Shown here one piece after another: positions 23,601-37,449 of a DNA stretch of 64,000 nucleotides. The notes under the pieces are model-generated. The model did no database searches. It was given only the letters and a program-made list of their open reading frames with translations, and was not told where the DNA came from. Source of the DNA: Oscheius dolichura (lineage: Eukaryota > Nematoda > Chromadorea > Rhabditida > Rhabditidae); assembly GCA_932521035.1 (NCBI GenBank), contig OW051497.1:5022001-5086000 (forward strand), read 5' to 3'. The stretch's first letter is position 1, and each line of letters begins with the position of its first letter. A program made the position numbers and the translations under genes.

Positions 23601-26600
23601 AGCTTTCGACAAGTCTCGACCAAACCCGGATTAGCCTCGCCATGGAATTGGGGGCTTCGACAAGTCTCGACAGCTTTCGACAAGTCTCGACCAAACCCGG
23701 ATTAGCCTCCCCATGGAATTGGGGGGCTTCGACAAGTCTCGACAGCTTTCGACAAGTCTCGGCCAAACCCGGATTAGCCTCCCCATGGAATTGGGGGCTT
23801 CGACAAGTCTCGACAGCTTTCGACAAGTCTCGGCCAAACCCGGATTAGCCTCGCCATGGAATTGGGGGCTTCGACAAGTCTGGACAGCTTTCGACAAGTC
23901 TCGACCAAACCCGGATTAGCCTCCCCATGGAATTGGGGGCTTCGACAAGTCTCGACAGCTTTCGACAAGTCTCGACCAAACCCGGATTAGCCTCCCCATG
24001 GAATTGGGGGCTTCGACAAGTCTCGACAGCTTTCGACAAGTCTCGGCCAAACCCGGATTAGCCTCGCCATGGAATTGGGGGCTTCGACAAGTCTGGACAG
24101 CTTTCGACAAGTCTCGACCAAACCCGGATTAGCCTCCCCATGGAATTGGGGGCTTCGACAAGTCTCGACAGCTTTCGACAAGTCTCGACCAAACCCGGAT
24201 TAGCCTCCCCATGGAATTGGGGGCTTCGACAAGTCTCGACAGCTTTCGACAAGTCTCGACCAAACCCGGATTAGCCTCCCCATGGAATTGGGGGCTTCGA
24301 CAAGTCTCGACAGCTTTCGACAAGTCTCGACCAAACCCGGATTAGCCTCCCCATGGAATTGGGGGGCTTCGACAAGTCTCGACAGCTTTCGACAAGTCTC
24401 GGCCAAACCCGGATTAGCCTCCCCATGGAATTGGGGGCTTCGACAAGTCTCGACAGCTTTCGACAAGTCTCGACCAAACCCGGATTAGCCTCCCCATGGA
24501 ATTGGGGGCTTCGACAAGTCTCGACAGCTTTCGACAAGTCTCGACCAAACCCGGATTAGCCTCCCCATGGAATTGGGGGGCTTCGACAAGTCTCGACAGC
24601 TTTCGACAAGTCTCGACCAAACCTGGATTAGCCTCCCCATGGAATTGGGGGGCTTCGACAAGTCTCGACAGCTTTCGACAAGTCTCGACCAAACCCGGAT
24701 TAGCCTCCCCATGGAATTGGGGGCTTCGACAAGTCTCGACAGCTTTCGACAAGTCTCGGCCAAACCCGGATTAGCCTCGCCATGGAATTGGGGGCTTCGA
24801 CAAGTCTCGACAGCTTTCGACAAGTCTCGACCAAACCCGGATTAGCCTCCCCATGGAATTGGGGGCTTCGACAAGTCTCGACAGCTTTCGACAAGTCTCG
24901 ACCAAACCCGGATTAGCCTCGCCATGGAATTGGGGGCTTCGACAAGTCTCGACAGCTTTCGACAAGTCTCGACCAAACCCGGATTAGCCTCCCCATGGAA
25001 TTGGGGGCTTCGACAAGTCTCGACAGCTTTCGACAAGTCTCGACCAAACCCGGATTAGCCTCCCCATGGAATTGGGGGCTTCGACAAGTCTCGACAGCTT
25101 TCGACAAGTCTCGACCAAACCCGGATTAGCCTCGCCATGGAATTGGGGGCTTCGACAAGTCTCGACAGCTTTCGACAAGTCTCGACCAAACCCGGATTAG
25201 CCTCCCCATGGAATTGGGGGCTTCGACAAGTCTCGACAGCTTTCGACAAGTCTCGACAGCTTTCGACAAGTCTCGACCAAACCCGGATTAGCCTCCCCAT
25301 GGAATTGGGGGCTTCGACAAGTCTCGACAGCTTTCGACAAGTCTCGACCAAACCCGGATTAGCCTCCCCATGGAATTGGGGGGCTTCGACAAGTCTCGAC
25401 AGCTTTCGACAAGTCTCGACAGCTTTCGACAAGTCTCGACAGCTTTCGACAAGTCTCGACCAAACCCGGATTAGCCTCCCCATGGAATTGGGGGGCTTCG
25501 ACAAGTCTCGACAGCTTTCGACAAGTCTCGGCCAAACCCGGATTAGCCTCCCCATGAAATTGGGGGCTTCGACAAGTCTCGACAGCTTTCGACAAGTCTC
25601 GACCAAACCCGGATTAGCCTCCCCATGGAATTGGGGGGCTTCGACAAGTCTCGACAGCTTTCGACAAGTCTCGACCAAACCCGGATTAGCCTCGCCATGG
25701 AATTGGGGGCTTCGACAAGTCTCGACAGCTTTCGACAAGTCTCGACCAAACCCGGATTAGCCTCCCCATGGAATTGGGGGGCTTCGACAAGTCTCGACAG
25801 CTTTCGACAAGTCTCGACCAAACCCGGATTAGCCTCCCCATGGAATTGGGGGCTTCGACAAGTCTCGACCAAACCCGGATTAGCCTCCCCATGGAATTGG
25901 GGGGCTTCGACAAGTCTCGACAGCTTTCGACAAGTCTCGACCAAACCCGGATTAGCCTCCCCATGGAATTGGGGGGCTTCGACAAGTCTCGACAGCTTTC
26001 GACAAGTCTCGACAGCTTTCGACAAGTCTCGACCAAACCCGGATTAGCCTCCCCATGGAATTGGGGGGCTTCGACAAGTCTCGACAGCTTTCGACAAGTC
26101 TCGGCCAAACCCGGATTAGCCTCCCCATGGAATTGGGGGCTTCGACAAGTCTCGACAGCTTTCGACAAGTCTCGACCAAACCCGGATTAGCCTCCCCATG
26201 GAATTGGGGGGCTTCGACAAGTCTCGACAGCTTTCGACAAGTCTCGACCAAACCCGGATTAGCCTCGCCATGGAATTGGGGGCTTCGACAAGTCTCGACA
26301 GCTTTCGACAAGTCTCGACCAAACCCGGATTAGCCTCCCCATGGAATTGGGGGGCTTCGACAAGTCTCGACAGCTTTCGACAAGTCTCGACCAAACCCGG
26401 ATTAGCCTCGCCATGGAATTGGGGGCTTCGACAAGTCTCGACAGCTTTCGACAAGTCTCGACCAAACCCGGATTAGCCTCCCCATGGAATTGGGGGGCTT
26501 CGACAAGTCTCGACAGCTTTCGACAAGTCTCGACCAAACCCGGATTAGCCTCCCCATGGAATTGGGGGCTTCGACAAGTCTCGACCAAACCCGGATTAGC

Positions 26601-29600
26601 CTCCCCATGGAATTGGGGGGCTTCGACAAGTCTCGACAGCTTTCGACAAGTCTCGGCCAAACCCGGATTAGCCTCCCCATGGAATTGGGGGCTTCGACAA
26701 GTCTCGACAGCTTTCGACAAGTCTCGACCAAACCCGGATTAGCCTCCCCATGGAATTGGGGGGCTTCGACAAGTCTCGACAGCTTTCGACAAGTCTCGAC
26801 CAAACCCGGATTAGCCTCGCCATGGAATTGGGGGCTTCGACAAGTCTCGACAGCTTTCGACAAGTCTCGACCAAACCCGGATTAGCCTCCCCATGGAATT
26901 GGGGGGCTTCGACAAGTCTCGACAGCTTTCGACAAGTCTCGACCAAACCCGGATTAGCCTCCCCATGGAATTGGGGGCTTCGACAAGTCTCGACCAAACC
27001 CGGATTAGCCTCCCCATGGAATTGGGGGGCTTCGACAAGTCTCGACAGCTTTCGACAAGTCTCGACCAAACCCGGATTAGCCTCCCCATGGAATTGGGGG
27101 GCTTCGACAAGTCTCGACAGCTTTCGACAAGTCTCGACAGCTTTCGACAAGTCTCGACAGCTTTCGACAAGTCTCGACCAAACCCGGATTAGCCTCCCCA
27201 TGGAATTGGGGGGCTTCGACAAGTCTCGACAGCTTTCGACAAGTCTCGGCCAAACCCGGATTAGCCTCCCCATGGAATTGGGGGCTTCGACAAGTCTCGA
27301 CAGCTTTCGACAAGTCTCGACCAAACCCGGATTAGCCTCCCCATGGAATTGGGGGGCTTCGACAAGTCTCGACAGCTTTCGACAAGTCTCGACCAAACCC
27401 GGATTAGCCTCCCCATGGAATTGGGGGCTTCGACAAGTCTCGACAGCTTTCGACAAGTCTCGACCAAACCCGGATTAGCCTCCCCATGGAATTGGGGGGC
27501 TTCGACAAGTCTCGACAGCTTTCGACAAGTCTCGACCAAACCCGGATTAGCCTCGCCATGGAATTGGGGGCTTCGACAAGTCTCGACAGCTTTCGACAAG
27601 TCTCGACCAAACCCGGATTAGCCTCCCCATGGAATTGGGGGCTTCGACAAGTCTCGACCAAACCCGGATTAGCCTCGCCATGGAATTGGGGGCTTCGACA
27701 AGTCTCGACAGCTTTCGACAAGTCTCGACCAAACCCGGATTAGCCTCCCCATGGAATTGGGGGCTTCGACAAGTCTCGACAGCTTTCGACAAGTCTCGAC
27801 AGCTTTCGACAAGTCTCGACAGCTTTCGACAAGTCTCGACCAAACCCGGATTAGCCTCCCCATGGAATTGGGGGCTTCGACAAGTCTCGACAGCTTTCGA
27901 CAAGTCTCGACCAAACCCGGATTAGCCTCCCCATGGAATTGGGGGGCTTCGACAAGTCTCGACAGCTTTCGACAAGTCTCGACAGCTTTCGACAAGTCTC
28001 GACAGCTTTCGACAAGTCTCGACCAAACCCGGATTAGCCTCCCCATGGAATTGGGGGCTTCGACAAGTCTCGACAGCTTTCGACAAGTCTCGACCAAACC
28101 CGGATTAGCCTCCCCATGGAATTGGGGGCTTCGACAAGTCTCGACAGCTTTCGACAAGTCTCGACCAAACCCGGATTAGCCTCCCCATGGAATTGGGGGC
28201 TTCGACAAGTCTCGACAGCTTTCGACAAGTCTCGACCAAACCCGGATTAGCCTCCCCATGGAATTGGGGGCTTCGACAAGTCTCGACAGCTTTCGACAAG
28301 TCTCGACCAAACCCGGATTAGCCTCCCCATGGAATTGGGGGCTTCGACAAGTCTCGACAGCTTTCGACAAGTCTCGACCAAACCCGGATTAGCCTCCCCA
28401 TGGAATTGGGGGCTTCGACAAGTCTCGACAGCTTTCGACAAGTCTCGACCAAACCCGGATTAGCCTCCCCATGGAATTGGGGGCTTCGACAAGTCTCGAC
28501 AGCTTTCGACAAGTCTCGACAGCTTTCGACAAGTCTCGACCAAACCCGGATTAGCCTCCCCATGGAATTGGGGGCTTCGACAAGTCTCGACAGCTTTCGA
28601 CAAGTCTCGACCAAACCCGGATTAGCCTCCCCATGGAATTGGGGGGCTTCGACAAGTCTCGACAGCTTTCGACAAGTCTCGACAGCTTTCGACAAGTCTC
28701 GACCAAACCCGGATTAGCCTCCCCATGGAATTGGGGGCTTCGACAAGTCTCGACAGCTTTCGAGAAGTCTCGACCAAACCCGGATTAGCCTCCCCATGGA
28801 ATTGGGGGGCTTCGACAAGTCTCGACAGCTTTCGACAAGTCTCGACCAAACCCGGATTAGCCTCCCCATGGAATTGGGGGCTTCGACAAGTCTCGACAGC
28901 TTTCGACAAGTCTCGACCAAACCCGGATTAGCCTCCCCATGGAATTGGGGGCTTCGACAAGTCTCGACAGCTTTCGACAAGTCTCGACCAAACCCGGATT
29001 AGCCTCCCCATGGAATTGGGGGGCTTCGACAAGTCTCGACAGCTTTCGACAAGTCTCGGCCAAACCCGGATTAGCCTCCCCATGGAATTGGGGGCTTCGA
29101 CAAGTCTCGACAGCTTTCGACAAGTCTCGACCAAACCCGGATTAGCCTCCCCATGGAATTGGGGGCTTCGACAAGTCTCGACAGCTTTCGACAAGTCTCG
29201 ACCAAACCCGGATTAGCCTCCCCATGGAATTGGGGGGCTTCGACAAGTCTCGACAGCTTTCGACAAGTCTCGACAGCTTTCGACAAGTCTCGACAGCTTT
29301 CGACAAGTCTCGACCAAACCCGGATTAGCCTCCCCATGGAATTGGGGGCTTCGACAAGTCTCGACAGCTTTCGACAAGTCTCGACCAAACCCGGATTAGC
29401 CTCCCCATGGAATTGGGGGCTTCGACAAGTGTCGACAGCTTTCGACAAGTCTCGACCAAACCCGGATTAGCCTCCCCATGGAATTGGGGGCTTCGACAAG
29501 TCTCGACAGCTTTCGACAAGTCTCGACAGCTTTCGACAAGTCTCGACCAAACCCGGATTAGCCTCCCCATGGAATTGGGGGCTTCGACAAGTCTCGACAG

Positions 29601-32600
29601 CTTTCGACAAGTCTCGACCAAACCCGGATTAGCCTCCCCATGGAATTGGGGGCTTCGACAAGTCTCGACAGCTTTCGACAAGTCTCGACCAAACCCGGAT
29701 TAGCCTCCCCATGGAATTGGGGGTTTCGACAAGTCTCGACAGCTTTCGACAAGTCTCGACCAAACCCGGATTAGCCTCCCCATGGAATTGGGGGGCTTCG
29801 ACAAGTCTCGACAGCTTTCGACAAGTCTCGACAGCTTTCGACAAGTCTCGACCAAACCCGGATTAGCCTCCCCATGGAATTGGGGGCTTCGACAAGTCTC
29901 GACAGCTTTCGACAAGTCTCGACAGCTTTCGACAAGTCTCGACCAAACCCGGATTAGCCTCCCCATGGAATTGGGGGCTTCGACAAGTCTCGACAGCTTT
30001 CGACAAGTCTCGACCAAACCCGGATTAGCCTCCCCATGGAATTGGGGGCTTCGACAAGTCTCGACAGCTTTCGACAAGTCTCGACCAAACCCGGATTAGC
30101 CTCCCCATGGAATTGGGGGCTTCGACAAGTCTCGACAGCTTTCGACAAGTCTCGACCAAACCCGGATTAGCCTCCCCATGGAATTGGGGGCTTCGACAAG
30201 TCTCGACAGCTTTCGACAAGTCTCGACCAAACCCGGATTAGCCTCCCCATGGAATTGGGGGGCTTCGACAAGTCTCGACAGCTTTCGACAAGTCTCGACC
30301 AAACCCGGATTAGCCTCCCCATGGAATTGGGGGCTTCGACAAGTCTCGACAGCTTTCGAGAAGTCTCGACCAAACCCGGATTAGCCTCCCCATGGAATTG
30401 GGGGCTTCGACAAGTCTCGACAGCTTTCGACAAGTCTCGACCAAACCCGGATTAGCCTCCCCATGGAATTGGGGGGCTTCGACAAGTCTCGACAGCTTTC
30501 GACAAGTCTCGACAGCTTTCGACAAGTCTCGACCAAACCCGGATTAGCCTCCCCATGGAATTGGGGGCTTCGACAAGTCTCGACAGCTTTCGACAAGTCT
30601 CGACCAAACCCGGATTAGCCTCCCCATGGAATTGGGGGCTTCGACAAGTCTCGACAGCTTTCGACAAGTCTCGACAGCTTTCGACAAGTCTCGACCAAAC
30701 CCGGATTAGCCTCCCCATGGAATTGGGGGTTTCGACAAGTCTCGACAGCTTTCGACAAGTCTCGACCAAACCCGGATTAGCCTCCCCATGGAATTGGGGG
30801 GCTTCGACAAGTCTCGACAGCTTTCGACAAGTCTCGACAGCTTTCGACAAGTCTCGACCAAACCCGGATTAGCCTCCCCATGGAATTGGGGGCTTCGACA
30901 AGTCTCGACAGCTTTCGACAAGTCTCGACCAAACCCGGATTAGCCTCCCCATGGAATTGGGGGGCTTCGACAAGTCTCGACAGCTTTCGACAAGTCTCGA
31001 CCAAACCCGGATTAGCCTCCCCATGGAATTGGGGGCTTCGACAAGTCTCGACAGCTTTCGACAAGTCTCGACCAAACCCGGATTTGCCTCCCCATGGAAT
31101 TGGGGGCTTCGACAAGTCTCGACAGCTTTCGACAAGTCTCGACCAAACCCGGATTAGCCTCGCCATGGAATTGGGGGCTTCGACAAGTCTCGACAGCTTT
31201 CGACAAGTCTCGACCAAACCCGGATTAGCCTCCCCATGGAATTGGGGGGCTTCGACAAGTCTCGACAGCTTTCGACAAGTCTCGACCAAACCCGGATTAG
31301 CCTCGCCATGGAATTGGGGGCTTCGACAAGTCTCGACAGCTTTCGACAAGTCTCGACCAAACCCGGATTAGCCTCCCCATGGAATTGGGGGGCTTCGACA
31401 AGTCTCGACAGCTTTCGACAAGTCTCGACAGCTTTCGACAAGTCTCGACCAAACCCGGATTAGCCTCCCCATGGAATTGGGGGCTTCGACAAGTCTCGAC
31501 AGCTTTCGACAAGTCTCGACCAAACCCGGATTAGCCTCCCCATGGAATTGGGGGCTTCGACAAGTCTCGACAGCTTTCGACAAGTCTCGACCAAACCCGG
31601 ATTAGCCTCCCCATGGAATTGGGGGCTTCGACAAGTCTCGACAGCTTTCGACAAGTCTCGACCAAACCCGGATTAGCCTCGCCATGGAATTGGGGGCTTC
31701 GACAAGTCTCGACAGCTTTCGACAAGTCTCGACCAAACCCGGATTAGCCTCCCCATGGAATTGGGGGCTTCGACAAGTCTCGACAGCTTTCGACAAGTCT
31801 CGACAGCTTTCGACAAGTCTCGACCAAACCCGGATTAGCCTCCCCATGGAATTGGGGGCTTCGACAAGTCTCGACAGCTTTCGACAAGTCTCGACCAAAC
31901 CCGGATTAGCCTCCCCATGGAATTGGGGGGCTTCGACAAGTCTCGACAGCTTTCGACAAGTCTCGACAGCTTTCGACAAGTCTCGACCAAACCCGGATTA
32001 GCCTCCCCATGGAATTGGGGGCTTCGACAAGTCTCGACAGCTTTCGACAAGTCTCGACCAAACCCGGATTAGCCTCCCCATGGAATTGGGGGCTTCGACA
32101 AGTCTCGACAGCTTTCGACAAGTCTCGACAGCTTTCGACAAGTCTCGACCAAACCCGGATTAGCCTCCCCATGGAATTGGGGGCTTCGACAAGTCTCGAC
32201 AGCTTTCGACAAGTCTCGACCAAACCCGGATTAGCCTCCCCATGGAATTGGGGGCTTCGACAAGTCTCGACAGCTTTCGACAAGTCTCGACCAAACCCGG
32301 ATTAGCCTCCCCATGGAATTGGGGGCTTCGACAAGTCTCGACAGCTTTCGACAAGTCTCGACCAAACCCGGATTAGCCTCCCCATGGAATTGGGGGCTTC
32401 GACAAGTCTCGACAGCTTTCGACAAGTCTCGACCAAACCCGGATTAGCCTCCCCATGGAATTGGGGGCTTCGACAAGTCTCGACAGCTTTCGACAAGTCT
32501 CGACCAAACCCGGATTAGCCTCCCCATGGAATTGGGGGCTTCGACAAGTCTCGACAGCTTTCGACAAGTCTCGACCAAACCCGGATTAGCCTCCCCATGG

Positions 32601-35600
32601 AATTGGGGGCTTCGACAAGTCTCGACAGCTTTCGACAAGTCTCGACAGCTTTCGACAAGTCTCGACCAAACCCGGATTAGCCTCCCCATGGAATTGGGGG
32701 CTTCGACAAGTCTCGACAGCTTTCGACAAGTCTCGACCAAACCCGGATTAGCCTCCCCATGGAATTGGGGGCTTCGACAAGTCTCGACAGCTTTCGACAA
32801 GTCTCGACCAAACCCGGATTAGCCTCCCCATGGAATTGGGGGGCTTCGACAAGTCTCGACAGCTTTCGACAAGTCTCGACAGCTTTCGACAAGTCTCGAC
32901 CAAACCCGGATTAGCCTCCCCATGGAATTGGGGGCTTCGACAAGTCTCGACAGCTTTCGACAAGTCTCGACCAAACCCGGATTAGCCTCCCCATGGAATT
33001 GGGGGCTTCGACAAGTCTCGACAGCTTTCGACAAGTCTCGACAGCTTTCGACAAGTCTCGACCAAACCCGGATTAGCCTCCCCATGGAATTGGGGGCTTC
33101 GACAAGTCTCGACAGCTTTCGACAAGTCTCGACCAAACCCGGATTAGCCTCCCCATGGAATTGGGGGCTTCGACAAGTCTCGACAGCTTTCGACAAGTCT
33201 CGACCAAACCCGGATTAGCCTCCCCATGGAATTGGGGGCTTCGACAAGTCTCGACAGCTTTCGACAAGTCTCGACCAAACCCGGATTAGCCTCCCCATGG
33301 AATTGGGGGCTTCGACAAGTCTCGACAGCTTTCGACAAGTCTCGACCAAACCCGGATTAGCCTCCCCATGGAATTGGGGGCTTCGACAAGTCTCGACAGC
33401 TTTCGACAAGTCTCGACCAAACCCGGATTAGCCTCCCCATGGAATTGGGGGCTTCGACAAGTCTCGACAGCTTTCGACAAGTCTCGACCAAACCCGGATT
33501 AGCCTCCCCATGGAATTGGGGGCTTCGACAAGTCTCGACAGCTTTCGACAAGTCTCGACCAAACCCGGATTAGCCTCCCCATGGAATTGGGGGCTTCGAC
33601 AAGTCTCGACAGCTTTCGACAAGTCTCGACAGCTTTCGACAAGTCTCGACCAAACCCGGATTAGCCTCCCCATGGAATTGGGGGCTTCGACAAGTCTCGA
33701 CAGCTTTCGACAAGTCTCGACCAAACCCGGATTAGCCTCCCCATGGAATTGGGGGCTTCGACAAGTCTCGACAGCTTTCGACAAGTCTCGACAGCTTTCG
33801 ACAAGTCTCGACCAAACCCGGATTAGCCTCCCCATGGAATTGGGGGTTTCGACAAGTCTCGACAGCTTTCGACAAGTCTCGACCAAACCCGGATTAGCCT
33901 CCCCATGGAATTGGGGGGCTTCGACAAGTCTCGACAGCTTTCGACAAGTCTCGACAGCTTTCGACAAGTCTCGACCAAACCCGGATTAGCCTCCCCATGG
34001 AATTGGGGGCTTCGACAAGTCTCGACAGCTTTCGACAAGTCTCGACCAAACCCGGATTAGCCTCCCCATGGAATTGGGGGGCTTCGACAAGTCTCGACAG
34101 CTTTCGACAAGTCTCGACCAAACCCGGATTAGCCTCCCCATGGAATTGGGGGCTTCGACAAGTCTCGACAGCTTTCGACAAGTGTCGACCAAACCCGGAT
34201 TAGCCTCCCCATGGAATTGGGGGCTTCGACAAGTCTCGACAGCTTTCGACAAGTCTCGACCAAACCCGGATTAGCCTCCCCATGGAATTGGGGGGCTTCG
34301 ACAAGTCTCGACAGCTTTCGACAAGTCTCGACCAAACCCGGATTAGCCTCCCCATGGAATTGGGGGCTTCGACAAGTCTCGACAGCTTTCGACAAGTCTC
34401 GACCAAACCCGGATTAGCCTCCCCATGGAATTGGGGGCTTCGACAAGTCTCGACAGCTTTCGACAAGTCTCGACCAAACCCGGATTAGCCTCCCCATGGA
34501 ATTGGGGGCTTCGACAAGTCTCGACAGCTTTCGACAAGTCTCGACCAAACCCGGATTAGCCTCCCCATGGAATTGGGGGGCTTCGACAAGTCTCGACAGC
34601 TTTCGACAAGTCTCGACCAAACCCGGATTAGCCTCCCCATGGAATTGGGGGCTTCGACAAGTCTCGACAGCTTTCGACAAGTGTCGACCAAACCCGGATT
34701 AGCCTCCCCATGGAATTGGGGGCTTCGACAAGTCTCGACAGCTTTCGACAAGTCTCGACCAAACCCGGATTAGCCTCGCCATGGAATTGGGGGCTTCGAC
34801 AAGTCTCGACAGCTTTCGACAAGTCTCGACCAAACCCGGATTAGCCTCCCCATGGAATTGGGGGGCTTCGACAAGTCTCGACAGCTTTCGACAAGTCTCG
34901 ACCAAACCCGGATTAGCCTCGCCATGGAATTGGGGGCTTCGACAAGTCTCGACAGCTTTCGACAAGTCTCGACCAAACCCGGATTAGCCTCCCCATGGAA
35001 TTGGGGGGCTTCGACAAGTCTCGACAGCTTTCGACAAGTCTCGACAGCTTTCGACAAGTCTCGACCAAACCCGGATTAGCCTCCCCATGGAATTGGGGGC
35101 TTCGACAAGTCTCGACAGCTTTCGACAAGTCTCGACCAAACCCGGATTAGCCTCCCCATGGAATTGGGGGCTTCGACAAGTCTCGACAGCTTTCGACAAG
35201 TCTCGACCAAACCCGGATTAGCCTCCCCATGGAATTGGGGGCTTCGACAAGTCTCGACAGCTTTCGACAAGTCTCGACCAAACCCGGATTAGCCTCCCCA
35301 TGGAATTGGGGGCTTCGACAAGTCTCGACAGCTTTCGACAAGTCTCGACCAAACCCGGATTAGCCTCCCCATGGAATTGGGGGCTTCGACAAGTCTCGAC
35401 AGCTTTCGACAAGTCTCGACCAAACCCGGATTAGCCTCCCCATGGAATTGGGGGGCTTCGACAAGTCTCGACAGCTTTCGACAAGTCTCGACCAAACCCG
35501 GATTAGCCTCCCCATGGAATTGGGGGCTTCGACAAGTCTCGACAGCTTTCGACAAGTCTCGACCAAACCCGGATTAGCCTCCCCATGGAATTGGGGGCTT

Positions 35601-36850
35601 CGACAAGTCTCGACAGCTTTCGACAAGTCTCGACCAAACCCGGATTAGCCTCCCCATGGAATTGGGGGCTTCGACAAGTCTCGACAGCTTTCGACAAGTC
35701 TCGACAGCTTTCGACAAGTCTCGACCAAACCCGGATTAGCCTCCCCATGGAATTGGGGGCTTCGACAAGTCTCGACAGCTTTCGACAAGTCTCGACCAAA
35801 CCCGGATTAGCCTCCCCATGGAATTGGGGGCTTCGACAAGTCTCGACAGCTTTCGACAAGTCTCGACAGCTTTCGACAAGTCTCGACCAAACCCGGATTA
35901 GCCTCCCCATGGAATTGGGGGTTTCGACAAGTCTCGACAGCTTTCGACAAGTCTCGACCAAACCCGGATTAGCCTCCCCATGGAATTGGGGGGCTTCGAC
36001 AAGTCTCGACAGCTTTCGACAAGTCTCGACAGCTTTCGACAAGTCTCGACCAAACCCGGATTAGCCTCCCCATGGAATTGGGGGCTTCGACAAGTCTCGA
36101 CAGCTTTCGACAAGTCTCGACCAAACCCGGATTAGCCTCCCCATGGAATTGGGGGGCTTCGACAAGTCTCGACAGCTTTCGACAAGTCTCGACCAAACCC
36201 GGATTAGCCTCCCCATGGAATTGGGGGCTTCGACAAGTCTCGACAGCTTTCGACAAGTGTCGACCAAACCCGGATTAGCCTCCCCATGGAATTGGGGGCT
36301 TCGACAAGTCTCGACAGCTTTCGACAAGTCTCGACCAAACCCGGATTAGCCTCGCCATGGAATTGGGGGCTTCGACAAGTCTCGACAGCTTTCGACAAGT
36401 CTCGACCAAACCCGGATTAGCCTCCCCATGGAATTGGGGGGCTTCGACAAGTCTCGACAGCTTTCGACAAGTCTCGACCAAACCCGGATTAGCCTCGCCA
36501 TGGAATTGGGGGCTTCGACAAGTCTCGACAGCTTTCGACAAGTCTCGACCAAACCCGGATTAGCCTCCCCATGGAATTGGGGGGCTTCGACAAGTCTCGA
36601 CAGCTTTCGACAAGTCTCGACAGCTTTCGACAAGTCTCGACCAAACCCGGATTAGCCTCCCCATGGAATTGGGGGCTTCGACAAGTCTCGACAGCTTTCG
36701 ACAAGTCTCGACCAAACCCGGATTAGCCTCCCCATGGAATTGGGGGCTTCGACAAGTCCCGACAGCTTTCGACAAGTCTCGACCAAACCCGGATTAGCCT
36801 CCCCATGGAATTGGGGGCTTCGACAAGTCTCGACAGCTTTCGACAAGTCT
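20650..36850. repeat. Large intra-array duplication, copy 1
   Basis: Collinear with 44.5-59.5 kb. Rare anchors pair in order: GATTTGCC at 31084, TCGAGAAG at 30360, GGGGTTTCG at 30730, 33847 and 35922, and AGTGTCGACC at 34184 and 36259. The offset drifts from 23,871 bp at the left to 22,251 and 22,627 bp at the right, which means local gains and losses of whole units. Confidence 0.8.
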
Positions 36851-37449
36851 CGACCAAACCCGGATTAGCCTCGCCATGGAATTGGGGGCTTCGACAAGTC
36901 TCGACAGCTTTCGACAAGTCTCGACCAAACCCGGATTAGCCTCCCCATGGAATTGGGGGCTTCGACAAGTCTCGACAGCTTTCGACAAGTCTCGACCAAA
37001 CCCGGATTAGCCTCCCCATGGAATTGGGGGGCTTCGACAAGTCTCGACAGCTTTCGACAAGTCTCGACAGCTTTCGACAAGTCTCGACCAAACCCGGATT
37101 AGCCTCCCCATGGAATTGGGGGCTTCGACAAGTCTCGACAGCTTTCGACAAGTCTCGACCAAACCCGGATTAGCCTCCCCATGGAATTGGGGGCTTCGAC
37201 AAGTCTCGACAGCTTTCGACAAGTCTCGACCAAACCCGGATTAGCCTCCCCATGGAATTGGGGGCTTCGACAAGTCTCGACAGCTTTCGACAAGTCTCGA
37301 CCAAACCCGGATTAGCCTCGCCATGGAATTGGGGGCTTCGACAAGTCTCGACAGCTTTCGACAAGTCTCGACCAAACCCGGATTAGCCTCCCCATGGAAT
37401 TGGGGGCTTCGACAAGTCTCGACAGCTTTCGACAAGTCTCGACCAAACC

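Larger units (their letters stand above)
13441..27900. repeat. Satellite domain B, first block
   Basis: Rich in CTCGCCATGG linkers (first at 13506), CTCGGCC modules (first at 13627), and 72-, 112- and 51-bp units. A TTAGGCTCC variant, always in a 51-bp unit followed by a 72-bp unit, occurs at 16324, 17325, 21294 and 22256, and once more at 45166 in the second block. Because 51 and 72 are multiples of three, this block has the longest open frames. Confidence 0.7.
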